From the NCBI GenBank assembly GCA_003130875.1, contig QEXY01000123.1:18972-82971 (forward strand): a DNA stretch of 64,000 nt, given 5' to 3'. The notes under the pieces were generated by a model. That model made no database searches, had not been told where the DNA came from, and saw only the letters and a list, made by a program, of their open reading frames with translations. The position numbers were made by a program, and so were the translations under genes. This document shows positions 52,949 to 60,626 of the stretch, piece after piece (within the stretch, counting starts at the first letter, position 1; each line of letters begins with the position of its first letter). This DNA is from Ardenticatenia bacterium. Lineage in GTDB: Bacteria > Chloroflexota > Anaerolineae > 4572-78 > NAK82.

Positions 52949-53296
52949 TTATGACGAGCCACCCTTGTGCCAGTCCTTGCCCACTTTGCTTTCCATGAAT
53001 TCCCAGACGACGCCGTCCTTGTGTACAAAGACCACGCGCAGATCCGGGGTGGGGTTGAATGGACCCAATATCACCTCGGCGCCTTCGATCTCTTTTTCAA
53101 GGTTGTCCACGCGGAACGCGATGTGTGGCAATGTGCGCAACGGACCTGTGACCGGGCTGTCGGGCTCGTAGCGCAGATACTCCACCATTTGAGGACTGTT
53201 GGCCGGATTGGTGACCCACACCCGGGTGGACTCGACGAACATCTCGTCGGGGTGTTTTTCGGTGGTGGGCAACCCGATGTGGTCAAACTCTCTCAT
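52949..53296 (-). CDS. VOC-superfamily (glyoxalase-like) protein
   Basis: 115 aa from ATG 53296, preceded by GAGGAGGG eight bases upstream; the track start is ten codons early. MREFDHIGLPTTEKHP has the first metal His (DHIG), LPHIAFRVDNLEKEIEGAEVILGPFNP the second half start and VVFVHKDGVVWEFMES the final Glu. VOC proteins use a metal to handle small metabolites (isomerases, dioxygenases, glyoxalases). It probably acts on an intermediate of the local pathway; the substrate is unknown. Confidence 0.85.
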   Translation of the reverse strand: MREFDHIGLPTTEKHPDEMFVESTRVWVTNPANSPQMVEYLRYEPDSPVTGPLRTLPHIAFRVDNLEKEIEGAEVILGPFNPTPDLRVVFVHKDGVVWEFMESKVGKDWHKGGSS

Positions 53297-53376
53297 CTTT
53301 GAAACCCTCCTCTTCATCAAGCGCACGCTGCACCGAGCCGCTCACACTGGACGGTGGAGGTGCAGTGGGGAATCGC

Positions 53377-54294
53377 TCAACTCATATGGATTTCCACGTT
53401 GTCCGCCACACCACCGAGGAGCACGTAACGGGTGGGCGCTGTTTGCAGGATCGAGCCAGGCACGAAGGTGTTGACCGGCCCATGCGCCACTAAGCGGGCG
53501 ATAAAGCGCTGCCAGCTAACTCCACCTCCCAGATAGCCGTCCAGCCAGAAGCTGCGATAGCGCGCTCCCAGGATCTGTGCCGGCCCGATCGTGTTTGCCT
53601 TGGGCGGCACCCATGACCAGTCGCCGCCGAACGAGTGCAGAGCATTCTGCATAATTGTCATCGGAGTCAGCGTCACCAGCCGGGGGCCCGCCTTTTTGTA
53701 CGCCTCCAGGTCATCGCCGAACTCATAGCCCAGCGACGATTCCCAGAACGCAATATGCCCACACCAGCCGATGCCGCCGTAACAGACATCGGCACCTCCC
53801 AGCTCCTCGATCATCTCCGCGTAGCGCGGCAGTGCCTCGGTTGTGGGGAAGTGGATTTGGCTGAGCGGTGGCCGCAGTTCGGGGTCGATCAGGTTGAAGA
53901 AACTGTCGAACATCGCTTTCTGGAAGGAACCTTCCCAGTCCGGCGGCGCGGTGCGACCGTTCTCGTCGGCATACTCGTCCATGTTGAAGGTGTGGACATG
54001 GTGCATCGGAATGCGCAGCGCGTTGATCATGCGCGCGGCAATAGGGTACTGCGGCATCGGGCCTACGGGGAAGATGCCCACGAAGCGTCGCCCTTCGTCC
54101 AACGCTTGCTTGATGCGCATTACGATATCGGTGGCGAAGGCGGCATAGAATTCGCCGGGGTCGTCGATGATCTCGATTTTGAAATCCGGGTTCGGGTGCT
54201 TCGTGATCTCCTCACGCTTGATACGTCGCACCCGCTCACAAACCGCTGCGTCCTTAAAGTCAAGAAAATCTGCCAGAGCGTATGTGAAAGCCAT
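53377..54294 (-). CDS. NagB-like (glucosamine-6-phosphate deaminase family) protein, copy 2
   Basis: 305 aa. The fold is NagB/6-phosphogluconolactonase like: FVGIFPVGPMPQY for the phosphate loop, FNMDEYAD (Asp106, matching NagB Asp72) and GGIGWCGHIAFWESSLG. In NagB the last motif is GxGxDGHIAFNEP with catalytic Asp141-His143-Glu148. Here Asp is Cys178, while His180 and Glu185 remain. A NagB-type ring-opening mechanism may be changed. It is about 85% identical by eye to the adjacent 54320 gene, a tandem duplication. Confidence 0.85.
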   Translation of the reverse strand: MAFTYALADFLDFKDAAVCERVRRIKREEITKHPNPDFKIEIIDDPGEFYAAFATDIVMRIKQALDEGRRFVGIFPVGPMPQYPIAARMINALRIPMHHVHTFNMDEYADENGRTAPPDWEGSFQKAMFDSFFNLIDPELRPPLSQIHFPTTEALPRYAEMIEELGGADVCYGGIGWCGHIAFWESSLGYEFGDDLEAYKKAGPRLVTLTPMTIMQNALHSFGGDWSWVPPKANTIGPAQILGARYRSFWLDGYLGGGVSWQRFIARLVAHGPVNTFVPGSILQTAPTRYVLLGGVADNVEIHMS

Positions 54295-54319
54295 CCGTAT
54301 TCCTCCTTCTGTTTTTGAA

Positions 54320-55234
54320 TCAGCTCATACGAATTTCAACATTGTCCGCCACACCTCCTAGCAACACGTACCGCGTGGGGACGGTCTGCAAGATGGAACC
54401 AGGCACAAAGGTATTGACGGGCCCATGGGCTACTAACCGGGCAATAAAGCGCTGCCAGCTGACGTTGCCGGTCAGATAGCTCAGCCAGAAACTGCGATCG
54501 CGCGCGTTGACCACCTGCGCTGGACCAATCGTGTTCGCCTTGGGTGGCACCCACGACCAGTCACCGCCAAATGAGCTGAGAGCGTTTTGCATAATGGTTA
54601 TGGGCGTGAGCGTCACGAGGCGGGGACCCGCTTTCATATAAGCTTCCAGGTCGTCACCGAACTCATAGCCCAGCGAGGATTCCCAGAAAGCGATATGGCC
54701 GCACCAGCCGATGCCGCCGTAACACACATCCACACCACCGACTTCCTCGATCATGTCGGCGTAACGCTCGAGCACATCCGTCGTAGGGAAGTGGATTTGG
54801 CTAAGCGGCGGGCGCAGCTCGGGATCGATCAGGTTGAAGAAGTTGTCGAACATGCACTTTTGGAAGGAGCCCTCCCAGTCGGCCGGGGCCGTGTTGCCGT
54901 TTTCATCGGCATATTCGTCCATGTTGAAGGTGTGGACATGGTGCATCGGGATGCGCAACGCGTTGATCATGCGCGCCGCGATAGGGTATTGAGCGGTGGG
55001 GCCCACCGGCAGGATCATCACGAAGCGTCGCCCTTCATCCAACGCTTGCTTGATGCGCGCCACAATATCTGTGGCAAACGCTGCGTAGAAGTCCTTCTCA
55101 TCCTCGATCACTTCGATCTTGAAGTCTGGGTTGGGATGCTGGGTGATCTCCTCGCGCTTGATGCGTCGCACTCGCTCACAAACTTCGCGGTCTTTGAAGT
55201 CCAGAAAATCGGCCATGTTGTACTGGAAGGGCAT
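54320..55234 (-). CDS. NagB-like (glucosamine-6-phosphate deaminase family) protein, copy 1
   Basis: 304 aa, the upstream member of the tandem pair. It has the same motif set (FNMDEYADENG, YGGIGWCGHIAFWESSLGYEFGDDLEAY, WSWVPPKANTIGPAQ, HGPVNTFVPGSILQ) and the same Asp-to-Cys change in the NagB catalytic motif. Differences cluster at residues 70-80 (FVMILPVGPTAQ) and 250-262. Retention of both copies with identical active-site changes suggests function, perhaps with different substrates or as a hetero-oligomer. It is spaced 25 bases from copy 2 and 12 bases from the upstream gene. Confidence 0.85.
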   Translation of the reverse strand: MPFQYNMADFLDFKDREVCERVRRIKREEITQHPNPDFKIEVIEDEKDFYAAFATDIVARIKQALDEGRRFVMILPVGPTAQYPIAARMINALRIPMHHVHTFNMDEYADENGNTAPADWEGSFQKCMFDNFFNLIDPELRPPLSQIHFPTTDVLERYADMIEEVGGVDVCYGGIGWCGHIAFWESSLGYEFGDDLEAYMKAGPRLVTLTPITIMQNALSSFGGDWSWVPPKANTIGPAQVVNARDRSFWLSYLTGNVSWQRFIARLVAHGPVNTFVPGSILQTVPTRYVLLGGVADNVEIRMS

Positions 55235-55246
55235 GGGTTTCTCCTT

Positions 55247-56248
55247 TTATAAGGTGACCACCTGGTCAGTTTCCAGCGAGCGCCGTGCGGCCAGGGCGGT
55301 TTGTACGGCCAGGCGCGCCTGTTCTGGTGTGCCGCGCTCCGGAAGTCGGTTGGCGCGCACACATTCGACGAAGTAGGCGACTTCTGCCTCGTAGGCGTCG
55401 CTACCTGGCGAGGGCAATGCGCGGGGCGGTTTGCCCGACTCGTACACCATCAAGCTGGTGCCCTCGGCGGTGCCTGTCTCCACGCCGGTGCCACCAGCGC
55501 GGAAGTTGAACTCGGCGGAGCCCTGCTCGCACAACACCGCTAAGCTCATTGTAAACGGATACCCATCTGGCATCATCACGCTGCCCTCAGCATAGGACTT
55601 GACATCGCCGTAGTCCACCAGCGTCAACACGTGATCCCAGCCGCCATAGACCCCACGTTGGCCGCGCGCGTACACCGAACGGGGCGTCCCGAAGAACCAG
55701 TTCAGCGTGTCCAGGTCGTGAATGTGCAGATCCAGCACGGCGCCACCTGTCCAGTCTGCATTGGCGAACCAATCGCCCCATCTGGGCCGGGTGGAGAGCC
55801 GTCTGGCGACCGCGGCCAGCGGTCTGCCCAGCGTGCCGCTGGCGACGAATTCATGCAAGGCGACATATTCGGGCCAGAAGCGGATCACATGCGCGATCAT
55901 GAACGGCCTGCCCGCCGCTCGCGCCGCCGTGATCATGGCATCGCATTCCTCGACGGTCAGTCCCATCGGCTTCTCGAGCAGAACCGCTTTGCCCGCCTGC
56001 AATGCCGCAATGGTATACTCTTTGTGAAAAGGTGTGGGCAACGTGTTGCTGATGACATCTACGCTGGGATCGGTCGCCACTGCCATATGATCCAGAGAAG
56101 CGCGTGCCCCCACTTCCTGGGCGAGGGCGGCTGCCTTCTCCATCGTGCGCGAGGTCACCGCGACCACCTGCACATCCGGTAGTTTGGCAAAGGCACGGGC
56201 GTGCGTGCTGCCCATAAAACCGGCACCAAGCACTCCTACGCGGATCAT
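55247..56248 (-). CDS. Gfo/Idh/MocA-family oxidoreductase
   Basis: 333 aa. The N-terminus IRVGVLGAGFMGSTHARAFAKLPDV is the NAD(P) Rossmann loop; VLLEKPMGLTVEECD carries the catalytic Lys; GGAVLDLHIHDLDTLNWFFG is the substrate-domain His motif. It is only distantly like the other oxidoreductase in this operon. It probably oxidises a sugar or inositol derivative before or after the isomerase and NagB-like steps. Confidence 0.92.
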   Translation of the reverse strand: MIRVGVLGAGFMGSTHARAFAKLPDVQVVAVTSRTMEKAAALAQEVGARASLDHMAVATDPSVDVISNTLPTPFHKEYTIAALQAGKAVLLEKPMGLTVEECDAMITAARAAGRPFMIAHVIRFWPEYVALHEFVASGTLGRPLAAVARRLSTRPRWGDWFANADWTGGAVLDLHIHDLDTLNWFFGTPRSVYARGQRGVYGGWDHVLTLVDYGDVKSYAEGSVMMPDGYPFTMSLAVLCEQGSAEFNFRAGGTGVETGTAEGTSLMVYESGKPPRALPSPGSDAYEAEVAYFVECVRANRLPERGTPEQARLAVQTALAARRSLETDQVVTL

Positions 56249-56279
56249 GAGTGTTCTCCCCCGTCTTCTCGAATGGGTC

Positions 56280-57083
56280 TCAGCTGAGACCGAGCTGTTT
56301 CAGGTGAGCATAGGAGGCTTTCATTGCGCGGTGTACCTCTTCCAGCGGCGGCCATGGCTCCCCGCTGAACTCGAGCTCGACGCTAAACGGGTTGGTGTAG
56401 CCTTCTTCTTCGAGAATCTTGAGCACGCGCGCGAAGTCGACCGTTCCCTCTCCGATGGCGGGGAAGTCCCACACCCCCTTGCCACCGCGCTTGTCCTTGA
56501 GGTGTACATGGGCGAGGTAAGGCACCACCGGTCGGATATCGTCCACCGCCTGTACACCGCCGTAGAAGACGCAATTGCCTGTGTCATAGTTGATGCGCAC
56601 ATTGGCACGGTTGATCTCTTGGATGAGTGGGATGGACAAGGCGCCGGTCGCCATGATGTCGCCATGCACCTCGAGCGCCAGGAAGACGTTGCGACGCGCT
56701 GCGTAGTCGGCCAGCTCGAAAATATGGCGCATGAAAGCGGCTTTGTCCTCTTCTTTGCCAGCATGACCGCCCACCGCTGTGTTCATGAGATGAACTCCCA
56801 GCCGGACGCACAGGTCTATGGCTTTCTTACCGTCCGCCAGACCTTGCGGCGTGGTGAGGTCGGAGTGGCCGCTGAGCGCTGAGATGCGCAATCCAGCCCT
56901 CTCGACCTGATCCTGGATGCGAGCAATTTGTTCATCCGTGGCTTCGAGCGGCACATGCTCGGTCCACCCGCGCACGGCGCTCAATTCGACATACTTGAAC
57001 CCGGCCTGTGCGATGCCTTCCAGCGCCTGTTCCAGGCTATACGTGTGGTAGCTGTTTGTGTTACCTGCCAGGATGTTATGCAT
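56280..57083 (-). CDS. Xylose-isomerase-like TIM-barrel sugar epimerase/isomerase
   Basis: 267 aa. The AP-endonuclease-2 type barrel shows a metal site: Glu in FLALEVHGD, Asp in INYDTGNC, His in LAHVHLKDKRG and Glu in FSVELEF. The family includes hydroxypyruvate isomerase, tagatose/allulose epimerases and inosose dehydratase-like enzymes. The start ATG 57083 has GGAG upstream. A long structured leader lies between this gene and the ROK gene. Confidence 0.88.
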   Translation of the reverse strand: MHNILAGNTNSYHTYSLEQALEGIAQAGFKYVELSAVRGWTEHVPLEATDEQIARIQDQVERAGLRISALSGHSDLTTPQGLADGKKAIDLCVRLGVHLMNTAVGGHAGKEEDKAAFMRHIFELADYAARRNVFLALEVHGDIMATGALSIPLIQEINRANVRINYDTGNCVFYGGVQAVDDIRPVVPYLAHVHLKDKRGGKGVWDFPAIGEGTVDFARVLKILEEEGYTNPFSVELEFSGEPWPPLEEVHRAMKASYAHLKQLGLS

Positions 57084-57120
57084 TGAGCGTACTCCTTTCT
57101 AGTCTGGACTCTTTGTTCGT

Positions 57121-57211
57121 GACCTTCTACAAGGTCATCTCATTCGAGTGCCTACGCCCTGTGGGATCGGTCCTCCCACTACTCTTCTATCTCAGCGTCT
57201 CTTGTAGAAGG
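57121..57211 (-). ncRNA. Structured leader between the ROK gene and the catabolic genes
   Basis: CCTTCTACAAG (57123-57133) and CTTGTAGAAGG (57201-57211) are perfect 11-base inverted repeats. Inside lies GTGGGA/TCCCAC (57161-57179). GACCTT/AAGGTC (57121-57136) can form a small competing hairpin over one arm. Mutually exclusive folds suggest attenuation or a processing site ahead of the isomerase gene. It matches no riboswitch class I can name. Confidence 0.4.
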
Positions 57212-57251
57212 GGAGGATCCGAACGCTATGCAGCCTGAGGTGGAGGGTGTG

Positions 57252-58454
57252 TTATGCCTGCATCTTTTGCACGAAGACCCCTTCGTCTGTTTCGAACAGC
57301 GCCATCGCGAGCGCTCCAAGCACGGCGGCGTCCGTCCCCAGCTGCGAGATCACGAGTTCCGGAATATATGGCAATGCGCCGTTGAGACGTGCCGTAATGC
57401 GTTCTATGAACATATCAGCGAACTCCACCAAGTCGCCGCTGAAGATGATGCGATGGGGATCCAACACACAGCTGAGGCTCGCCACTGCCAGCGCGAGGTG
57501 GTCTGCTATCTCGTCCACAATCTGGAGGGCGCATCCGTCTCCCCTGCGCGCGGCGAGGAGCACCATCTCGGCAGTCAGCTGCACATCCTTGTCCTCCAGC
57601 CATTCCCGCAGGATGGAGCTCTGGTCTGAGGCGAGCTTCTCTTGCGCGCGTCGCACAATGCCGACGCTGCCTGCCAGGTCTTCCAGACACCCGAAACCTT
57701 CGTAAGAGCGTCCCAGGTATTGGGTGCCGGGCAGAAGATAGCCGATCTCCCCCGCAGCGCAATGGGCACCGCGATAGAGGAAGCCGGAGAGCACAATGCC
57801 TGCTCCGATGCCGGCGCCCAATGAGATACACACCAGATTGTCGACATCGCGGCCGGCTCCGCGCCAGCTTTCGCCCAACGCGATGAGGTTCACCTCGTTT
57901 TCAACGAAGACGGGCAAGCCGAGCGCCTGTTCCAACAACGCCTTGAGGGGCACATTGCGCCAGCCGAGGCTGGGTGCCCACGCCACCACGCCCTCGCGGT
58001 AGAAAACAATTGACGGCGCCCCAATACCCACCCCACGCACAGGGAGCTCATATTCACGTGCCATGTCGTAGAGAGTGCGTACCAGAGCAATGAGCTGTTG
58101 GATGCCCGCTTCGCCGGGTTCTGCCGGTTGAGCCACCCGCCTGAGGATCTCCCCGTTCAAATCAGAGATCGCGCCGGTCATACTGCGGTGGACGTACACC
58201 CCAATGATCAGACTGGCGCGTGGATTGAACTCCAGCAGGATGGGACGTCGTCCAAAAGGTGCTAGACGTGCTCCTCTTTCTTGGATTACCTGCTTTTGCA
58301 ACAATTCTGTGACGATACGGGTGACCGTGGCGGGGCTGATGTGAAGCAGCCGAGCGATCTCAGAACGGCTGATGGGGCCCTGTTCTCGGATGAGCTCAAG
58401 GATGGCGGACTGATTGACTCTGCGCAGCAAGCTGCCATCGCCGATGTGGTTCAT
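57252..58454 (-). CDS. ROK-family transcriptional regulator
   Basis: 400 aa from ATG 58454 (MNHIGDGSLLRRVNQ); the track TTG at 58478 adds eight residues. The winged helix is NQSAILELIREQGPISRSEIARLLHISPATVTRIVTELL. The sugar-kinase-like domain has ISLGAGIGAGIVLSGFLYRGAHCAAGEIGYLLPG. The usual ROK zinc motif (CxCGxxGC) is reduced to GFGC and the preceding GEIGH is GEIGY, so zinc is probably not bound. It likely represses its own operon until a sugar ligand binds. Confidence 0.9.
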   Translation of the reverse strand: MNHIGDGSLLRRVNQSAILELIREQGPISRSEIARLLHISPATVTRIVTELLQKQVIQERGARLAPFGRRPILLEFNPRASLIIGVYVHRSMTGAISDLNGEILRRVAQPAEPGEAGIQQLIALVRTLYDMAREYELPVRGVGIGAPSIVFYREGVVAWAPSLGWRNVPLKALLEQALGLPVFVENEVNLIALGESWRGAGRDVDNLVCISLGAGIGAGIVLSGFLYRGAHCAAGEIGYLLPGTQYLGRSYEGFGCLEDLAGSVGIVRRAQEKLASDQSSILREWLEDKDVQLTAEMVLLAARRGDGCALQIVDEIADHLALAVASLSCVLDPHRIIFSGDLVEFADMFIERITARLNGALPYIPELVISQLGTDAAVLGALAMALFETDEGVFVQKMQA

Positions 58455-58532
58455 TGGACCATCCGTCTGGGCACTCAAATGAAGCTTAGGGCTACCCCAT
58501 GACGCTGCAATGTGTCGCGGTCGGTGGGATTC

Positions 58533-58577
58533 ATTTCATTACGAAATAAATATATCATGATCTCAGGAATTTGTCAA
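58533..58577 (-). promoter_or_regulatory. ROK promoter with adjoining palindromic operator
   Basis: On the minus strand: TTGACA (58577-58572), 17-base spacer, TATATT (58554-58549), an almost consensus promoter. The last bases of the -10 run into TTATTTC-GTAAT-GAAATGA, a palindrome with one mismatch (ATTTC/GAAAT arms at 58533-58547). TTATTTC-N5-GAAATAA is a typical ROK operator shape, so autorepression is likely. Confidence 0.75.
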
Positions 58578-58579
58578 CG

Positions 58580-58608
58580 TTGAAACCTGAAAGGTTCAGG
58601 ATTATAAT
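58580..58608 (+). promoter_or_regulatory. Promoter of the NarL-type two-component genes with spacer palindrome
   Basis: TTGAAA (58580-58585), 17-base spacer, TATAAT (58603-58608). The spacer contains CCTGAA-AGG-TTCAGG (58586-58600), a perfect 6-base inverted repeat suited to a dimeric regulator. Its -35 lies three bases from the -35 of the divergent ROK promoter. Confidence 0.7.
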
Positions 58609-58632
58609 GAAAATAGGAGGTATGGGATCGAG

Positions 58633-59892
58633 GTGGGAGTAACGTGGCATGCGATGTGGCATTCGATGAATGCCCAACAGGTAGGGTATCGTCTGTCTTG
58701 GGTGGCGATGTTGATCCGGGTGGTGGCGCTCGCTTACGCGTTTGGGGTGCTGTCTTTCTACCCGCATCCCATCATCGCGGCGCGCAGCGACCTGCTCATC
58801 TGGCTGTGGATCGTCGCGGCGGGTTATACGACGTTGTTGATCGTGGTGTTGGTGTTACCGATCAATTATTGGCTGCGCACCACCCCCTTTATGATACTCG
58901 ACACCGCTATAGCGCTGATGCTGGTCAACCTTGCCGGTGGCGGTTACCGCAATATCTTCTCCTTGTACTCCCTCATCCCATCGGTGACTGCCGCACTTTC
59001 GCTGCCGAGCGCAGAACATCATTTTCGCCGGGCGATGCTGTTAGGGGGCGTGGTGGTGGCTTCAACATTGGGGTTTGGCCTCTCCCTCTATCTGGATGGC
59101 TATACCCCAGCGCGGATTATTGAGCTCCGCCAGGTGGACGAAGTGGTCTTGCGCAGCGCCAGCTATTGGGTGACTGGCGGGTTGCTCGCTGCTCTCGCTG
59201 CGATGATGATCGCATGGCAACACAGCCGTGATCGCGCTAACGCCTTGCGGGAGCAATCTGCCATCGAAGAGGAGCGTCGCCGCATCGCCACCGACATCCA
59301 TGACGGGGTGCTCAGCCAGCTCTCGGCACTCAGCCGCCGTGCCGAGTATGCCAGCTTGCTCCTGGCCGAAGATCCCAAGGGCGCCCAAGAGGAACTCCAT
59401 CGCGTCATCACGATGGCGGGTGAGGTGCACGAGGGCATCCGCTGGATCGTGCGCGCATTGCGCCAAGATCCCACTCAGCTGACGTTGGGAGAGGAATTGA
59501 CGCGTATTGCGGAGCGTTTTCAGCATAACACGGAACTGCCCGTTTTGTTGAAGCTGCCGCGCGGGGAGCTGCCGGTGCCTGTCGACACGGTGCGCCATGT
59601 GGGCTATATCGTGACTGAGGCACTGACCAATATATGGAAACATGCCCATGCCAATCGGGCTGTGATCACTGTGCGCCGCGCAGACGGTCGGGTGCTCGTG
59701 AAGGTGGCCGATGATGGATGCGGCTTCGAGGTCGCCCAAGCATTGCAGGCTGCCAACGGCATGGGTTTGCGTAACATGCACGAGCGTGCTCAAGAGATCG
59801 GAGCTGAACTCACATTGCGCTCCGCTCCGGGAAAGGGGTGTCAGGTGCTGATCGATCTGTCCGTGATCCAGGAGGACGACGGGGAGGAATAG
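58633..59892 (+). CDS. NarL-type sensor histidine kinase
   Basis: 419 aa. Five or six N-terminal membrane helices (residues 20-195) without a large external domain suggest sensing inside or within the membrane. The HisKA_3 box EEERRRIATDIHDGVLSQLSAL has His223. The HATPase part has VGYIVTEALTNIWKHAHA, VADDGCGFE and GMGLRNMHERAQEIGAEL. The GTG start at 58633 has AGGAGG twelve bases upstream; ATG 58654 is an alternative. Its stop abuts the start of the response regulator gene. Confidence 0.9.
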   Translation: MGVTWHAMWHSMNAQQVGYRLSWVAMLIRVVALAYAFGVLSFYPHPIIAARSDLLIWLWIVAAGYTTLLIVVLVLPINYWLRTTPFMILDTAIALMLVNLAGGGYRNIFSLYSLIPSVTAALSLPSAEHHFRRAMLLGGVVVASTLGFGLSLYLDGYTPARIIELRQVDEVVLRSASYWVTGGLLAALAAMMIAWQHSRDRANALREQSAIEEERRRIATDIHDGVLSQLSALSRRAEYASLLLAEDPKGAQEELHRVITMAGEVHEGIRWIVRALRQDPTQLTLGEELTRIAERFQHNTELPVLLKLPRGELPVPVDTVRHVGYIVTEALTNIWKHAHANRAVITVRRADGRVLVKVADDGCGFEVAQALQAANGMGLRNMHERAQEIGAELTLRSAPGKGCQVLIDLSVIQEDDGEE

Positions 59893-60540
59893 ATGCCAGT
59901 GCGGGTGTTGATCGCGGATGACGTTGCCTTACATCGTGAATTGCTGGGCAAGCTTCTGGATCGGCAGGATGACATCACAGTGGTGGGTGAAGCAGCCTCG
60001 CCCGAGGAAGCCGTCGCAGCTACAGCCAGGTTGCAACCTGATGTGGTGTTGATGGATTTGCGCATGCCCCGCCACGATCCACAAGGTGGCATCCGGGCGA
60101 TTGAGCAGATCGTCGCCCGCTGTCCCAATGTGCGGGTGTTGGTGCTGACCGAGTCGGATGACGATGCCGACGTGCGCGCAGCCGCGATGGCCGGCGCGGT
60201 CGGTTACATCGTCAAAAGCGCTAAGGCAGCGGACATCGCCGAGGCCATCCGCGCGATTTATGCTGGCAAGAGCTGGCTCGATCCCGCCATCACTGGCTAT
60301 CTGCTGGACGAATACCGTCGCGTCGCACAAGATGTGCGCGCACGCCCCACGCTGACCCGTACTGAGACCAAAGTGCTCCAGCTCATCGCGGCGGGCAAGA
60401 CAACTGCTGAGATCGCCGAGCAACTCTTCATGGCGGAGAAGACGGTCAAGAATCACCTGGCAAACGTCTACCGCAAGCTGGGGGCTAAGAACCGCAGTCA
60501 CGCGGTCAGTGAGGGCTACCGTCAGGGTCTGCTGAAATGA
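59893..60540 (+). CDS. NarL/FixJ-family response regulator
   Basis: 215 aa. The receiver domain has acidic pair ADD, Asp55 in LMDLRMP and Lys in VKSAKA. The C-terminal LuxR helix-turn-helix is LTRTETKVLQLIAAGKTTAEIAEQLFMAEKTVKNHLANVYRKLGAKNRSHAV. It begins directly after the kinase stop and forms a two-component pair with it. A terminator follows, so the pair is its own transcription unit. Confidence 0.95.
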   Translation: MPVRVLIADDVALHRELLGKLLDRQDDITVVGEAASPEEAVAATARLQPDVVLMDLRMPRHDPQGGIRAIEQIVARCPNVRVLVLTESDDDADVRAAAMAGAVGYIVKSAKAADIAEAIRAIYAGKSWLDPAITGYLLDEYRRVAQDVRARPTLTRTETKVLQLIAAGKTTAEIAEQLFMAEKTVKNHLANVYRKLGAKNRSHAVSEGYRQGLLK

Positions 60541-60551
60541 TCCCCAGGCCC

Positions 60552-60580
60552 AAAAGGCCTATCTCCTCCCTAGGTCTTTT
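60552..60580 (+). terminator. Terminator after the NarL-type pair
   Basis: AAAAGGCCTA pairs with TAGGTCTTTT (one G-T pair) across a 9-base loop; the 3' arm supplies the T-run. It starts 11 bases past the stop codon. Confidence 0.75.
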
Positions 60581-60626
60581 GACTGTGATTCGACCCGTCT
60601 GACCTATGGACACTCTTTAGGCAGAG

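Noticed and set aside
58622-58642. Leader peptide MGSRWE before the NarL-type kinase
   Set aside because: The ATG is only one base from GGAGG, too close for normal initiation; the site fits the kinase GTG start better.
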